Origin: Gammaproteobacteria bacterium
Lineage (GTDB): Bacteria > Pseudomonadota > Gammaproteobacteria > UBA9214
Direction of reading: 5' to 3'
Assembly (NCBI GenBank): GCA_029859555.1
Contig: JAOUCV010000064.1
Span: 1-9,466 of the forward strand
Length of the DNA stretch: 9,466 nt
Shown here: positions 1 to 6,798 of the stretch, piece by piece
Position numbering within the stretch: position 1 is the first letter of the stretch
Layout of the letters: each line of letters begins with the position of its first letter
Translations under genes and position numbers: made by a program
The notes under the pieces: model-generated
The model's database searches: none
Told to the model about the DNA's origin: nothing
Seen by the model: the letters and a program-made list of their open reading frames with translations, nothing else

Positions 1-14
1 ACTGACGCAGAGCG

Positions 15-30
15 CATCGCATGCGCGATG
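15..30. repeat. Small inverted repeat CATCGC-ATGC-GCGATG
   Basis: Two perfectly complementary 6-base arms (15-20 and 25-30) flank a 4-base spacer. It lies beyond the 3' end of the leftward DUF928 gene, near the REP-like pair. No T-tract follows on either strand, so it does not look like an intrinsic terminator. It may be part of the same repeat cluster or simply chance. Confidence 0.35.
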
Positions 31-50
31 AATTAAGCTGCCGAGCAACA

Positions 51-112
51 TCGCGGATACGCTCCGCTCCTACAGGTGCGCTTGTTATTGCAGAAGCGGA
101 GCGCGTCCGCGA
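51..112. repeat. Pair of inverted REP-like hairpins (BIME-like)
   Basis: The left arm (51-68) and right arm (95-112) are reverse complements over 18 bases with two differences, one of which can form a G-U pair. Each arm is itself a small hairpin: GCGGA, five bases, TCCGC (53-67 and 96-110). The left arm is followed by CTCCTACAGG, which resembles the tail of REP elements in pseudomonads and other gammaproteobacteria. That family resemblance is from memory and no search was run. The pair sits 16 bases beyond the DUF928 stop, a typical extragenic position for REP/BIME elements, where they can affect mRNA stability or gyrase binding. No T-tract follows on the minus strand, so it is not a standard terminator. 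Confidence 0.6.
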
Positions 113-128
113 TTACCTGGAACGACAA

Positions 129-893
129 TCACCTGCTGGCCGCTGACACTACCGGCAACCCGATCTGCTCCAGCAAGGCGGCACGCTGTGTACGCAGGGT
201 AGCGTTATCCGGATTGTCTGCAATCAGTCGGGACATACTGTCGAAGGTGTCATACCAGTAGCCCTCTCTTGCAAGAATTGCCACGCGATCTTCTCCGCTG
301 GTATTTTCAAGCACGGTTTTTTGCTCTTCTGTCATCTCCAGCAACTCTATCTGCCCGCTGGAAACAATATCGCTGGAACGTTTATTTTCATCAGATACCA
401 ATGCCACAGACCATTGATAGGCAACACCCGGCTGCAGGGTTACGCCGTGATCAGCCAGGTTCATGGAATTGAGTCCGGCTGTCATCATCTGCTCGGACGT
501 CACCTCGACCATCGGCTCGATATCATCATCATTGATGAGGGCAAACTCAAAACGGGTTTTCATATCTTCAGAGATATACCAGTAAAGAACAGGGGCAGAC
601 ATGCTGGTGTAGCCAACATGATCCGGCGTTATCACCGAAATATACGGCAGACCATCCTCAACGCCACGTGAACCGCCACCAACCCTTGCGAGCGGCGCTC
701 CCCTTTTGGGTGGCGTATAAACCGGCACTGCCCTGGCCTTCTGGCTGGCACTGCTACTGGTACCGCCACTGCTTGACTGAGCCTTCTCACTGGATGCCCC
801 GGACTTCGCGGCTTCAGCGGCCTGCGCAATCGCCGCCCCCGTTGCCACAGAAAGCGCGAGACATACGACTGTAATGCATATACGAATTTTCAC
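129..893 (-). CDS. Secreted DUF928 family protein
   Basis: 254 residues starting with GTG. GGAG lies 7 bases upstream (901-904), and the start overlaps the TGA stop of the cyclase gene as GTGA, so the two are probably translationally coupled. Residues 1-26 form a signal peptide: MKIR, a hydrophobic core, then AIAQAA with likely cleavage near 23-26. A Ser/Ala/Gly/Lys-rich low-complexity linker follows to about residue 52. The DUF928 hallmark is at 59-77 (YTPPKRGAPLARVGGGSRG). Later conserved-looking stretches are PVLYWYI (101-107), LQPGVAYQWSVAL (153-165) and REGYWYDTFD (209-218). The protein is expected to act outside the cytoplasmic membrane. The family has no established biochemical function. 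As I recall, DUF928 genes often neighbour CHASE2-domain genes in cyanobacteria, which fits this pairing and suggests a sensor partner. Family assignment is good; function is unknown. Confidence 0.85.
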   Translation of the reverse strand: MKIRICITVVCLALSVATGAAIAQAAEAAKSGASSEKAQSSSGGTSSSASQKARAVPVYTPPKRGAPLARVGGGSRGVEDGLPYISVITPDHVGYTSMSAPVLYWYISEDMKTRFEFALINDDDIEPMVEVTSEQMMTAGLNSMNLADHGVTLQPGVAYQWSVALVSDENKRSSDIVSSGQIELLEMTEEQKTVLENTSGEDRVAILAREGYWYDTFDSMSRLIADNPDNATLRTQRAALLEQIGLPVVSAASR

Positions 894-2863
894 GTTATCA
901 CTCCACCCGGAACATAATGATTAACCTCTCCCGCCACACAGGTATCGACACGGTAGACGGTAACTGGCCTGGTTTTCCCCCGCAACACTACTGATCCGGC
1001 CGGTTCTGCCTGCCACGTGCCTTTTATATAGTTCATTGTAGACTCCGCCACCAATATACGACAGTCTGATGATTCCTCACTGGTATTGAACGATTCCTTG
1101 TCCAGCGTCTCGATTCTTGCTGCCGTATTTATCGTGTCGCCAATGGTCGTGTATTTCATCCGCTCGGAACTGCCCAGGCAACCTGCCACCACAGTGCCGG
1201 TACTGATGCCCACGCGCATTCGCAGATTGGGCAGACCCTGCTCCCTGGTCTTCTGGTTATACTTTTCCAGCTCTTGCTTCATACCCAGCGCACAATTAAC
1301 CGCATTGATGGCATCCAGCCTGATCTGCTCCGCGGTGGTGCGGGCAATCGGTACGCCAAAATCCGCCTTGATGGCATCACCGTGATAATCATCTACAACG
1401 CCACCGCACTTGATGACCATATTGGCCATTAACTCCATGTAGTTGTTCAGCCAGTCCATCAGTGCTTCCGGATCGAGCTTCTCTGAAATAGTGGTAAAGT
1501 GCTCAATATCAGTAAATATCACGGTAACCGTGAGTTCTTGTGAACGCAGCCTGCCCAGTGAGAAATACTGGTCGCGGTTCTTCCAGATTTCATCTGCGAC
1601 ATCACTGGAGACATGCTTTGAAAATAACTCCATAAGCAGACCACGCTGCAGCCGCTCGTAGCCGGACAAGTAGGCAGTCACCAAACTGGCCGAAAGCAAC
1701 CAGCTGACAGCTGCCCCTATCAGGGAGAACCACCAGCCATACTGGAACGCCCACCAGGATGTTGCAGCAATAACAGCAACCCCGCTGATCGATAGCAAAA
1801 CAAGTCTTGGAAAAGATCTGACAAACAGACCTGCCATACTTCCCAGCAGCCCCCACAACAGAATCCAGGACAGCTGATAGCGTTCACTGACTGTTTTCAA
1901 GATTTGCTCACCATCCATCCCTGCCCGCACCAGCTGGCTGGCAAGATAGGCATGCACCATGGCACCCGGAACACTCTTGTGCTCCTGCAATCCGGTGCTG
2001 ATAGGCGTAAAGAAGGCATCTTTTACACTGTCTGCCGAGATACCAACAATTACGATCCTGTCCCGAAATACCTCATCCGCAATGTTGCCTGCAAGCAAAT
2101 CCACCAGGCCAATAACCGGGAAGGCATCAACGCCATCGCTATAACTCAGTAATAGCTGGTAGCCGGCTGCATCGGCATTGATATAAGGACCATCATCGGG
2201 CTCAAATGGCGGCAGGGTTACCTCGCCAAGACGGATATAAGACGGATCAGGCTCGCCCGCCTGTGGCCAGATATCCTCATCCGCGAGATACAGCAGCGCC
2301 AGCCTGAGCGAGAGACCATATGACACACCGCTTTCATCATCCAGAAACAATAAACTTCGCCGCACGATGCCATCTGCATCAACAACGGTATCCGTGAAAC
2401 CAACACGACCGCTGCCTTCCATGTAGGCAGGTGGTTTCACACCCGGAGAATCATGCGAACCGAATTTCTTGACCACAATAATGCGATCATTGCCTAACAG
2501 GGTCTGCTGCAATTCAGATGAACCGGGCGGTATCGGCATGTCCCGGTAGATATCCAGACCGATCGCGCGCGCACCGGCCGCAGTCAGCCTTTCAAAAACC
2601 CGGTCAAGGGTCATATCGGACATGGGCCACTCACCCAGAGTCTGGATATCCTCTTCGCTACCGGACACCAGTACAACCCGCGATTCTGCAACTGCCTTTG
2701 ATGCTCGCATACTGAGCAACAGGTCATAACTTTCTAGATCAAGAAACTGCAGGCCACCATTGTTGCGCACCAGAATAACGAGCAGCGCTATACACAGACC
2801 AATAAGGATACCTACAATACGAGGGGATTCATGGATTTTTGACAGTGTAATTTGCTTGTTCAC
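890..2863 (-). CDS. Membrane CHASE2-domain class III adenylate/guanylate cyclase
   Basis: 657 residues starting with GTG. An N-terminal membrane segment (about 16-33) precedes an extracytoplasmic CHASE2 domain (about 38-320) that ends in the typical VPGAMVHAYLASQL (298-311). Three membrane segments follow (about 330-348, 352-372, 377-400), then a linker (FSKHVSSDVADEIW) and a class III cyclase domain (about 444-640). Metal-binding Asp452 (FTDIE) and Asp496 (HGDAIKADFG) are present, as are the transition-state residues Asn579 and Arg583 (TINTAAR). The position that carries the purine-selecting Lys in adenylate cyclases is Asp492 (DDYHGD); the second selector position is Thr572; an unusual Lys499 follows in GDAIKA. 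The enzyme should make cAMP or cGMP in response to an extracytoplasmic signal, but its nucleotide preference cannot be read from canonical residues. It overlaps the DUF928 gene by 4 bases and lies 121 bp after the aminotransferase. I see no convincing promoter or strong ribosome-binding site before it. Confidence 0.95.
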   Translation of the reverse strand: MNKQITLSKIHESPRIVGILIGLCIALLVILVRNNGGLQFLDLESYDLLLSMRASKAVAESRVVLVSGSEEDIQTLGEWPMSDMTLDRVFERLTAAGARAIGLDIYRDMPIPPGSSELQQTLLGNDRIIVVKKFGSHDSPGVKPPAYMEGSGRVGFTDTVVDADGIVRRSLLFLDDESGVSYGLSLRLALLYLADEDIWPQAGEPDPSYIRLGEVTLPPFEPDDGPYINADAAGYQLLLSYSDGVDAFPVIGLVDLLAGNIADEVFRDRIVIVGISADSVKDAFFTPISTGLQEHKSVPGAMVHAYLASQLVRAGMDGEQILKTVSERYQLSWILLWGLLGSMAGLFVRSFPRLVLLSISGVAVIAATSWWAFQYGWWFSLIGAAVSWLLSASLVTAYLSGYERLQRGLLMELFSKHVSSDVADEIWKNRDQYFSLGRLRSQELTVTVIFTDIEHFTTISEKLDPEALMDWLNNYMELMANMVIKCGGVVDDYHGDAIKADFGVPIARTTAEQIRLDAINAVNCALGMKQELEKYNQKTREQGLPNLRMRVGISTGTVVAGCLGSSERMKYTTIGDTINTAARIETLDKESFNTSEESSDCRILVAESTMNYIKGTWQAEPAGSVVLRGKTRPVTVYRVDTCVAGEVNHYVPGGVIT

Positions 2864-2984
2864 GTATGCATCAGCTCTTTTACACTACCTGTCAACAGTG
2901 CAGCCCGGTGCTGCCCCATGAAGTTTTGCAGATCACTGCCATAACTATCCTATAGATATTTTCACAGGCCCGCCATTGTACTTT

Positions 2985-4142
2985 TCACAGCGCCTGTGCC
3001 AGACGTTGTACACCTTCCTGCAGGTTTTCCAATGATGTCGTATAGGCGAAGCGCACGTGATGTTCAGGCCGGTTGGTGCCAAAATCGATTCCCGGCGTTA
3101 TCGCAACACCCGCTTCTTCCAGCAGGCGGCTGGTGAAGGAAAAACTGTCATCGGTAAAGCGACTGCAATTCGCATAAAGATAGAATGCGCCTGAAGGGTT
3201 GACGGGTATATCAAAACCGATATCGCGCAGGGCTGGTAGCAGGTAGTCGCGTCGCGCACGAAACTCATCACGGCGCTCATCAAGAATCTCCAGCACATCC
3301 TCATCAAAGGCCCTGAGTGCAGCGTACTGTGCCGGCGTCGGCGCTGCCAGAAACAGGTTCTGTGCCAGCTTGTCGATATCCGCTACCACCTCGCGCGGCG
3401 CCACCAGCCAGCCAAGTCGCCAGCCGGTCATACCGAAATACTTTGAGAAGCTGTTAATGACAAAAATATCGTCCGACACGGCAAGTGCAGTAGATGCGGG
3501 GCCATCATAGGTCAGGCCGTGATAGATCTCATCGACAATCAGGCTGCCGCCCTTCTGGTCCGTGATAGCGTGATATTCACGCAGCGTTTGTTCATCAAGC
3601 AAGGTACCCGTCGGGTTTGACGGGGAAGCAATCAGCAGCGCCCGGGCCTGCGCTGTCCAGCTATCACTCACTTGCTGCGGCAATGGCTGATAGTCGTTCG
3701 CCGCGCCCACCGGAATAGCCACTGGCTTACCGTTTAGCAAGTGCACAAAATTACGATTACAGGGGTAGCCAGGATCTGACAACAACACCGTGTCACCACT
3801 ATCAACCAGCGCCGCCAGCACCAGCTGCAGCGCAGACGAGGCGCCGGGGGTCACCACGACCCGTTCCGGCTCAATACTGACGCCGTAACGTGTCCGGTAA
3901 AACCCGGCGATCTTTTCACGCAACGCCCACAGTCCTGTTGCCGGCGTGTAGTGTGTATGGCCGTCCTGCAACGCCTTGATACCGGCATCGATCAGCGGTT
4001 GCGGGGTAACAAAATCCGGCTCACCAATTTCCATGTGAATAACTGAACGACCGGCTGCTTCCAGTTCACGCGCACGTGCCAGCAGGGCCATTACGTGAAA
4101 TGGCTGGATCAACTGCATCCGCGTTGCTTGCCTTATTGTCAT
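2985..4142 (-). CDS. PLP-dependent class I/II aminotransferase (AspB-like, COG0436 type)
   Basis: 385 residues from the ATG at 4142, chosen because it overlaps the stop of the upstream phosphatase as ATGA and has AGG 5 bases before it. An in-frame TTG four codons earlier is less likely. Numbering from this ATG: substrate-binding region MEIGEPDF (37-44), SNPTG with Asn176, VDEIYHG with Asp204 and Tyr207, the Schiff-base Lys234 in NSFSKYFGMTGWRLGW with phosphate-binding Arg242, and a C-terminal VRFAY with Arg365, the expected clamp for the substrate carboxylate. All key fold-type I residues are present and the length is normal, so it should be an active cytoplasmic enzyme that transfers amino groups between an amino acid and a 2-oxo acid. 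The exact substrate (aspartate, alanine, aromatic or other) cannot be told from the sequence. It is probably co-transcribed with the HAD phosphatase. Confidence 0.92.
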   Translation of the reverse strand: MTIRQATRMQLIQPFHVMALLARARELEAAGRSVIHMEIGEPDFVTPQPLIDAGIKALQDGHTHYTPATGLWALREKIAGFYRTRYGVSIEPERVVVTPGASSALQLVLAALVDSGDTVLLSDPGYPCNRNFVHLLNGKPVAIPVGAANDYQPLPQQVSDSWTAQARALLIASPSNPTGTLLDEQTLREYHAITDQKGGSLIVDEIYHGLTYDGPASTALAVSDDIFVINSFSKYFGMTGWRLGWLVAPREVVADIDKLAQNLFLAAPTPAQYAALRAFDEDVLEILDERRDEFRARRDYLLPALRDIGFDIPVNPSGAFYLYANCSRFTDDSFSFTSRLLEEAGVAITPGIDFGTNRPEHHVRFAYTTSLENLQEGVQRLAQAL

Positions 4143-4912
4143 GCAGACCTGCAAAGTGCGTGCAGACGCCGCAAGTAATCCGTATCGACAACCGGACCCG
4201 GCGACAACTCACCCTGCAGCATCTTGCAAGGCATGTCCGGCTCGCCCAGGTGATCCAGTACCAGCACCGCCTCCGTGAAATCGTGCTGGTCTGTATAGCG
4301 GTTGACAGTGATAACGACATCAATACCCGCAGCACGCGCAGACAGTGCACCATTGCCTGAATCTTCGAGTGCAAGACATTCCTCTGCCTTCAGCCCCATC
4401 TTTTCCAGTGCGTAGTTATAGATATCAGGTGCGGGTTTCTTGTTTGCTACCACACCACCGGCGGCTACCAGTTCAAACCATTCATCCTCGTGAACACCAA
4501 AACTGTACTCAAACAAGGCGCTGACATTTGCCGGCGTGGTAGTAGTGACAATTGCCAGCCGCAAACCACTGGCATGTGCCTCCCTGATCAACCGGTCAAC
4601 ACCGGGACGTAACGGCACCTCACCTTTCGTGAGCATGCCGACATAGTGTTCAGTTTTACTACGGTGCAAAGCGGCGATAAATTCATCTGCATCAGCGGGC
4701 AACTGAAAATCCGGACGATCCTGGTCAAGGTAGAAACGTATACGCTCCTTGCCACCGGTTACTGACAACAGGTTATGGTAACGCTCATGACTCCAGACCC
4801 AGTCCAGACCAGCCTCGGCAAATGCTGCATTAAATGCCTGCCGATGAACCTCCTCGGTGTCTGCCAAAGTACCGTCCACATCAAATAAAAGCGCCTGTAA
4901 TTGCGGTTGCAT
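4139..4912 (-). CDS. HAD-superfamily sugar phosphatase, CbbY-like
   Basis: 257 residues from the ATG at 4912, which has AAGGA 9 bases upstream and puts the first HAD motif at the expected place. HAD motif I is DVDGTLADT with nucleophile Asp11 and acid/base Asp13. The cap domain covers about 18-95. Motif II is IVTTTTP (121-127), motif III the lysines of NKKPAPD (157-163), and motif IV LEDSGNG with Glu183 and Asp184. The strings LRPGV, IVTTTTPANV and KKPAPDIYNYAL closely resemble CbbY, which in photosynthetic bacteria and plants dephosphorylates xylulose-1,5-bisphosphate, a Rubisco inhibitor. No Calvin-cycle gene is visible here, so the substrate may be a related sugar phosphate or phosphoglycolate-like compound. 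Its stop codon overlaps the aminotransferase start by 4 bases, so both are likely made from one mRNA. The fold and catalytic class are secure; the CbbY subtype is probable. Confidence 0.9.
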   Translation of the reverse strand: MQPQLQALLFDVDGTLADTEEVHRQAFNAAFAEAGLDWVWSHERYHNLLSVTGGKERIRFYLDQDRPDFQLPADADEFIAALHRSKTEHYVGMLTKGEVPLRPGVDRLIREAHASGLRLAIVTTTTPANVSALFEYSFGVHEDEWFELVAAGGVVANKKPAPDIYNYALEKMGLKAEECLALEDSGNGALSARAAGIDVVITVNRYTDQHDFTEAVLVLDHLGEPDMPCKMLQGELSPGPVVDTDYLRRLHALCRSA

Positions 4913-4921
4913 TTTGCCAAT

Positions 4922-4926
4922 TCCTT
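4922..4926 (-). promoter_or_regulatory. Ribosome-binding site that decides the HAD gene start
   Basis: AAGGA read on the minus strand, 9 bases before the ATG at 4912. The reading frame is open for 38 more codons upstream to a TTG, but that extension has no homology-like content, crosses a run of eight C and would reach into the dksA promoter. This site therefore supports the shorter 257-residue protein. Confidence 0.75.
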
Positions 4927-5012
4927 CTTTAAAAAAATTAAACACCCTGGTTGAATTCCCCCCCCGGCCAAAACAGTATTGGAGAGCGACGGTTACGGCT
5001 AAATTCCTGTTC

Positions 5013-5040
5013 TTGACTAATAGCAAAAGTGGCGTATAAA
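5013..5040 (+). promoter_or_regulatory. Sigma70 promoter of dksA
   Basis: TTGACT (-35, 5013-5018) and TATAAA (-10, 5035-5040) are separated by 16 bases. Each hexamer is one base from consensus. Transcription would start near 5047 and give a leader of about 110 bases before the dksA start codon, long enough for post-transcriptional control. Identified by eye only. Confidence 0.75.
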
Positions 5041-5156
5041 TAACGCCCCTGAAGCTGTTGCCCGGCGATAATAATACCTGTAGAAAGCCCCGGGATTAAA
5101 GATTTTTTTCCAATCCAAACAGCATGTTAAATCAGCAAAAGCTGGAGATTCCCTAG

Positions 5157-5771
5157 ATGGCGGCAAAAAAGAAAGCAGTAACGAGCAAGGCAACGGCCAG
5201 TAAAAAGACTGTCTCGAAAAAGAAAACCGTCAAAAAGGCTGCTCCAAAGAAAGCCGTAGCCAAGAAGAAAGCTGCGCCAAAGAAAGCCGCCGCAAAGAAA
5301 ACCACCGCGAAGAAAGCCGCCCCGAAGAAAGCCACCAGTAAAAAGACAGGCTCGCAAATCGGTCCTGTACCCGGCATTGCTCCCTACCAGGAGAAAAAGG
5401 GTGAGGAATACATGAGCGACAAGCAGACGGCACACTTCAGGGATATCCTGCTTGCATGGAAACGTGGACTGATGGAAGAAGTGGATCGCACCGTTCATCA
5501 CATGCAGGATGATGCAGCAAACTTTCCGGACCCGAATGACCGCGCCACGCAGGAATCTGAATTCAGTATGGAACTACGCGCCCGTGACCGGGAACGCAAA
5601 CTGATCAAGAAGATTGATGAATCCATCCGCAACCTCGATAACAACGATTTTGGTTTCTGCGAGGCCTGCGGCGTTGAGATCGGCGTCAAGCGGCTTGAAG
5701 CGCGCCCGACCGCCACCTTGTGCATCGATTGCAAGGTGATCGATGAAATCCGGGAAAAGCAGATGGGCTAG
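5157..5771 (+). CDS. dksA: RNA polymerase-binding transcription factor DksA with lysine-rich N-terminal tail
   Basis: 204 residues. DksA binds in the RNA polymerase secondary channel and, with ppGpp, adjusts transcription during the stringent response. The core from about residue 74 ([13 protein letters not shown]) to the end closely matches E. coli DksA. Coiled-coil tip residues Asp125, Asp128 and Ala130 (PDPNDRA) are conserved, and the zinc finger is Cys168, Cys171, Cys189, Cys192 (C-x2-C-x17-C-x2-C). Residues 1-63 are replaced by a histone-H1-like tail with 26 lysines, mostly Ala/Pro/Thr/Ser-Lys-Lys pentapeptides, making the protein about 50 residues longer than the 151-residue E. coli form. 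The start is supported by GGAG 9 bases upstream and an in-frame TAG directly before the ATG. Met86 has a GAGG upstream, but DksA homology begins before it, so it is not the sole start. gluQ follows downstream. Confidence 0.97.
   Translation: MAAKKKAVTSKATASKKTVSKKKTVKKAAPKKAVAKKKAAPKKAAAKKTTAKKAAPKKATSKKTGSQIGPVPGIAPYQEKKGEEYMSDKQTAHFRDILLAWKRGLMEEVDRTVHHMQDDAANFPDPNDRATQESEFSMELRARDRERKLIKKIDESIRNLDNNDFGFCEACGVEIGVKRLEARPTATLCIDCKVIDEIREKQMG
5202..5345 (+). repeat. Degenerate 15-bp tandem repeats encoding Lys-Lys pentapeptides
   Basis: Within dksA codons 16-63, Lys-Lys pairs start at residues 16, 21, 26, 31 and 36, then after a one-residue shift at 37, 42, 47, 52, 57 and 62. At DNA level the core AAGAAAGC recurs, giving an imperfect 15-bp period. 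Such tracts often vary in length between strains by slippage or recombination; variation here is inference. Confidence 0.8.
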
Positions 5772-5800
5772 TTTGGCAATGTGCAATCAAATCATCAGAG

Positions 5801-5823
5801 AGCCGGCAACTGCCGGCTTTTTT
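5801..5823 (+). terminator. Intrinsic terminator after dksA
   Basis: AGCCGGC (5801-5807) and GCCGGCT (5812-5818) form a perfect 7-bp GC-rich stem with loop AACT, ending in a run of six T. It lies 29 bases after the dksA stop. It should end most dksA transcripts, so gluQ would depend on read-through or its own promoter. Confidence 0.9.
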
Positions 5824-5877
5824 GTTTCAGAACCTGCAGGAATTTCCGCGGGATGTCTGGGACTCAATACCCTGTAA

Positions 5878-6789
5878 ATGCACATAGCGACCGGATACCG
5901 TGGACGCTTCGCACCCTCACCAACCGGGCCGTTGCATTTCGGCTCCCTGGTAGCGGCCACGGGCAGTTTTCTTGATGCACGTCACCAGCATGGAGAATGG
6001 TTACTCAGGATCGAGGATGTTGACACCCCCCGTGAAGTCCCCGGTGCTACTGCTGACATACTGACAACACTCGAGCGACTGGGCATGACATGGGACGGCC
6101 CCGTCAGCTATCAAAGCAAACGTACCCACCTCTACGAGGCAGCACTGGAACAGCTTCAACAACAGGGCCACGTCTACGATTGTAGTTGTACGCGCAAGGA
6201 ACTTGCAGGCAGCACGGCCTACCCCGGCACCTGCCGCGAAGGGTTGCCGGAGGGGCGTAGCCCGCGCTCGCTGCGTGTACGCGTCGGTGATGCAGCTATC
6301 GATATGCCGGACCGCTTGCAACCCGCCGTGCACCAGCAACTGGCCGTTGACATCGGTGATTTCATCATCAGGCGTACAGACAAACTGTTTGCCTACCAGC
6401 TTGCCGTTGTGGTCGACGATGGTGAGCAGCAAATCAACAACGTTGTCCGTGGCGTCGATCTGCTGGAATCAACACCGAGACAGATTTACCTGCAACAGTT
6501 ACTGGGGTTACCAGCGCCCGCCTACCTGCATTTACCCATCGCGGTCGATGCCGGAAATGCCAAGCTCAGCAAGCAAACCTTTGCGCAACGCATTGATATG
6601 GATGACCTTAATAGCGCCATCATCGATGCACTGCGTTTCCTGGGCCAGCCGCTACCTGACACACCACAGGATGCCAGCCGCGAGGAACTCTGGCAGTGGG
6701 CGATTGAACACTGGGACATCCGTTCTATTCCGACGGGCAGAGAGTTACCCGCACCGGCAAGATATACAGCGTCACCCGCTACACCATAA
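5878..6789 (+). CDS. gluQ: Glutamyl-Q tRNA(Asp) synthetase
   Basis: 303 residues, usual family length. The enzyme activates glutamate without tRNA and attaches it to queuosine at position 34 of tRNA(Asp). It resembles the catalytic half of glutamyl-tRNA synthetase without an anticodon-binding domain. Visible signatures are [15 protein letters not shown] (9-23, HIGH-like motif as HFGS), [10 protein letters not shown] (43-52), a zinc site Cys102, Cys104, Tyr115, Cys119 as in E. coli YadB, and KLSKQT (229-234, KMSKS-like). Placement just after dksA matches E. coli dksA-yadB(gluQ). An in-frame TAA directly precedes the ATG, so the start cannot be further upstream. No good Shine-Dalgarno sequence is visible, suggesting weak translation or coupling to an unseen signal. 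A terminator separates it from dksA. Confidence 0.96.
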   Translation: MHIATGYRGRFAPSPTGPLHFGSLVAATGSFLDARHQHGEWLLRIEDVDTPREVPGATADILTTLERLGMTWDGPVSYQSKRTHLYEAALEQLQQQGHVYDCSCTRKELAGSTAYPGTCREGLPEGRSPRSLRVRVGDAAIDMPDRLQPAVHQQLAVDIGDFIIRRTDKLFAYQLAVVVDDGEQQINNVVRGVDLLESTPRQIYLQQLLGLPAPAYLHLPIAVDAGNAKLSKQTFAQRIDMDDLNSAIIDALRFLGQPLPDTPQDASREELWQWAIEHWDIRSIPTGRELPAPARYTASPATP

Positions 6790-6798
6790 AACAGGTGC

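Larger units (their letters stand above)
4913..5156. other. Divergent intergenic region between the HAD gene and dksA
   Basis: This region must hold promoters for both directions. The rightward dksA promoter is clear (5013-5040). No leftward promoter is convincing. It also contains a run of eight C (4958-4965, eight G in the leftward leader), a run of seven T (5103-5109) in the dksA leader, and a weak CCCGG/CCGGG inverted repeat (5061-5065 with 5090-5094). No RNA gene or longer coding region is apparent. Confidence 0.6.

Noticed and set aside
2890..2895. Perfect TTGACA on the minus strand just before the cyclase gene
   Set aside because: No -10 hexamer at suitable spacing; the position 16-18 bases on reads GATGCA-like sequence and lies almost at the start codon.
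2963..2998. CACAGGC/GCCTGTG inverted repeat around the aminotransferase stop as a terminator
   Set aside because: The loop is 22 bases and no T-tract follows on the minus strand.
4913..5026. N-terminal extension of the HAD protein to a TTG at 5026 (38 extra residues)
   Set aside because: It crosses the run of eight C and overlaps the dksA promoter, and a good ribosome-binding site plus the expected HAD motif position favour the ATG at 4912.
5061..5109. Attenuator in the dksA leader (CCCGG/CCGGG repeat followed by seven T)
   Set aside because: The stem is only 5 bp with a 24-base loop and the T run begins eight bases after it, so it is not a credible intrinsic terminator.
5127..5501. Minus-strand frames opposite dksA with Gly-Phe-Leu repeats
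   Set aside because: They are antisense shadows of the lysine repeat; the repeats arise from the AAGAAAGC units and no start signals support them.
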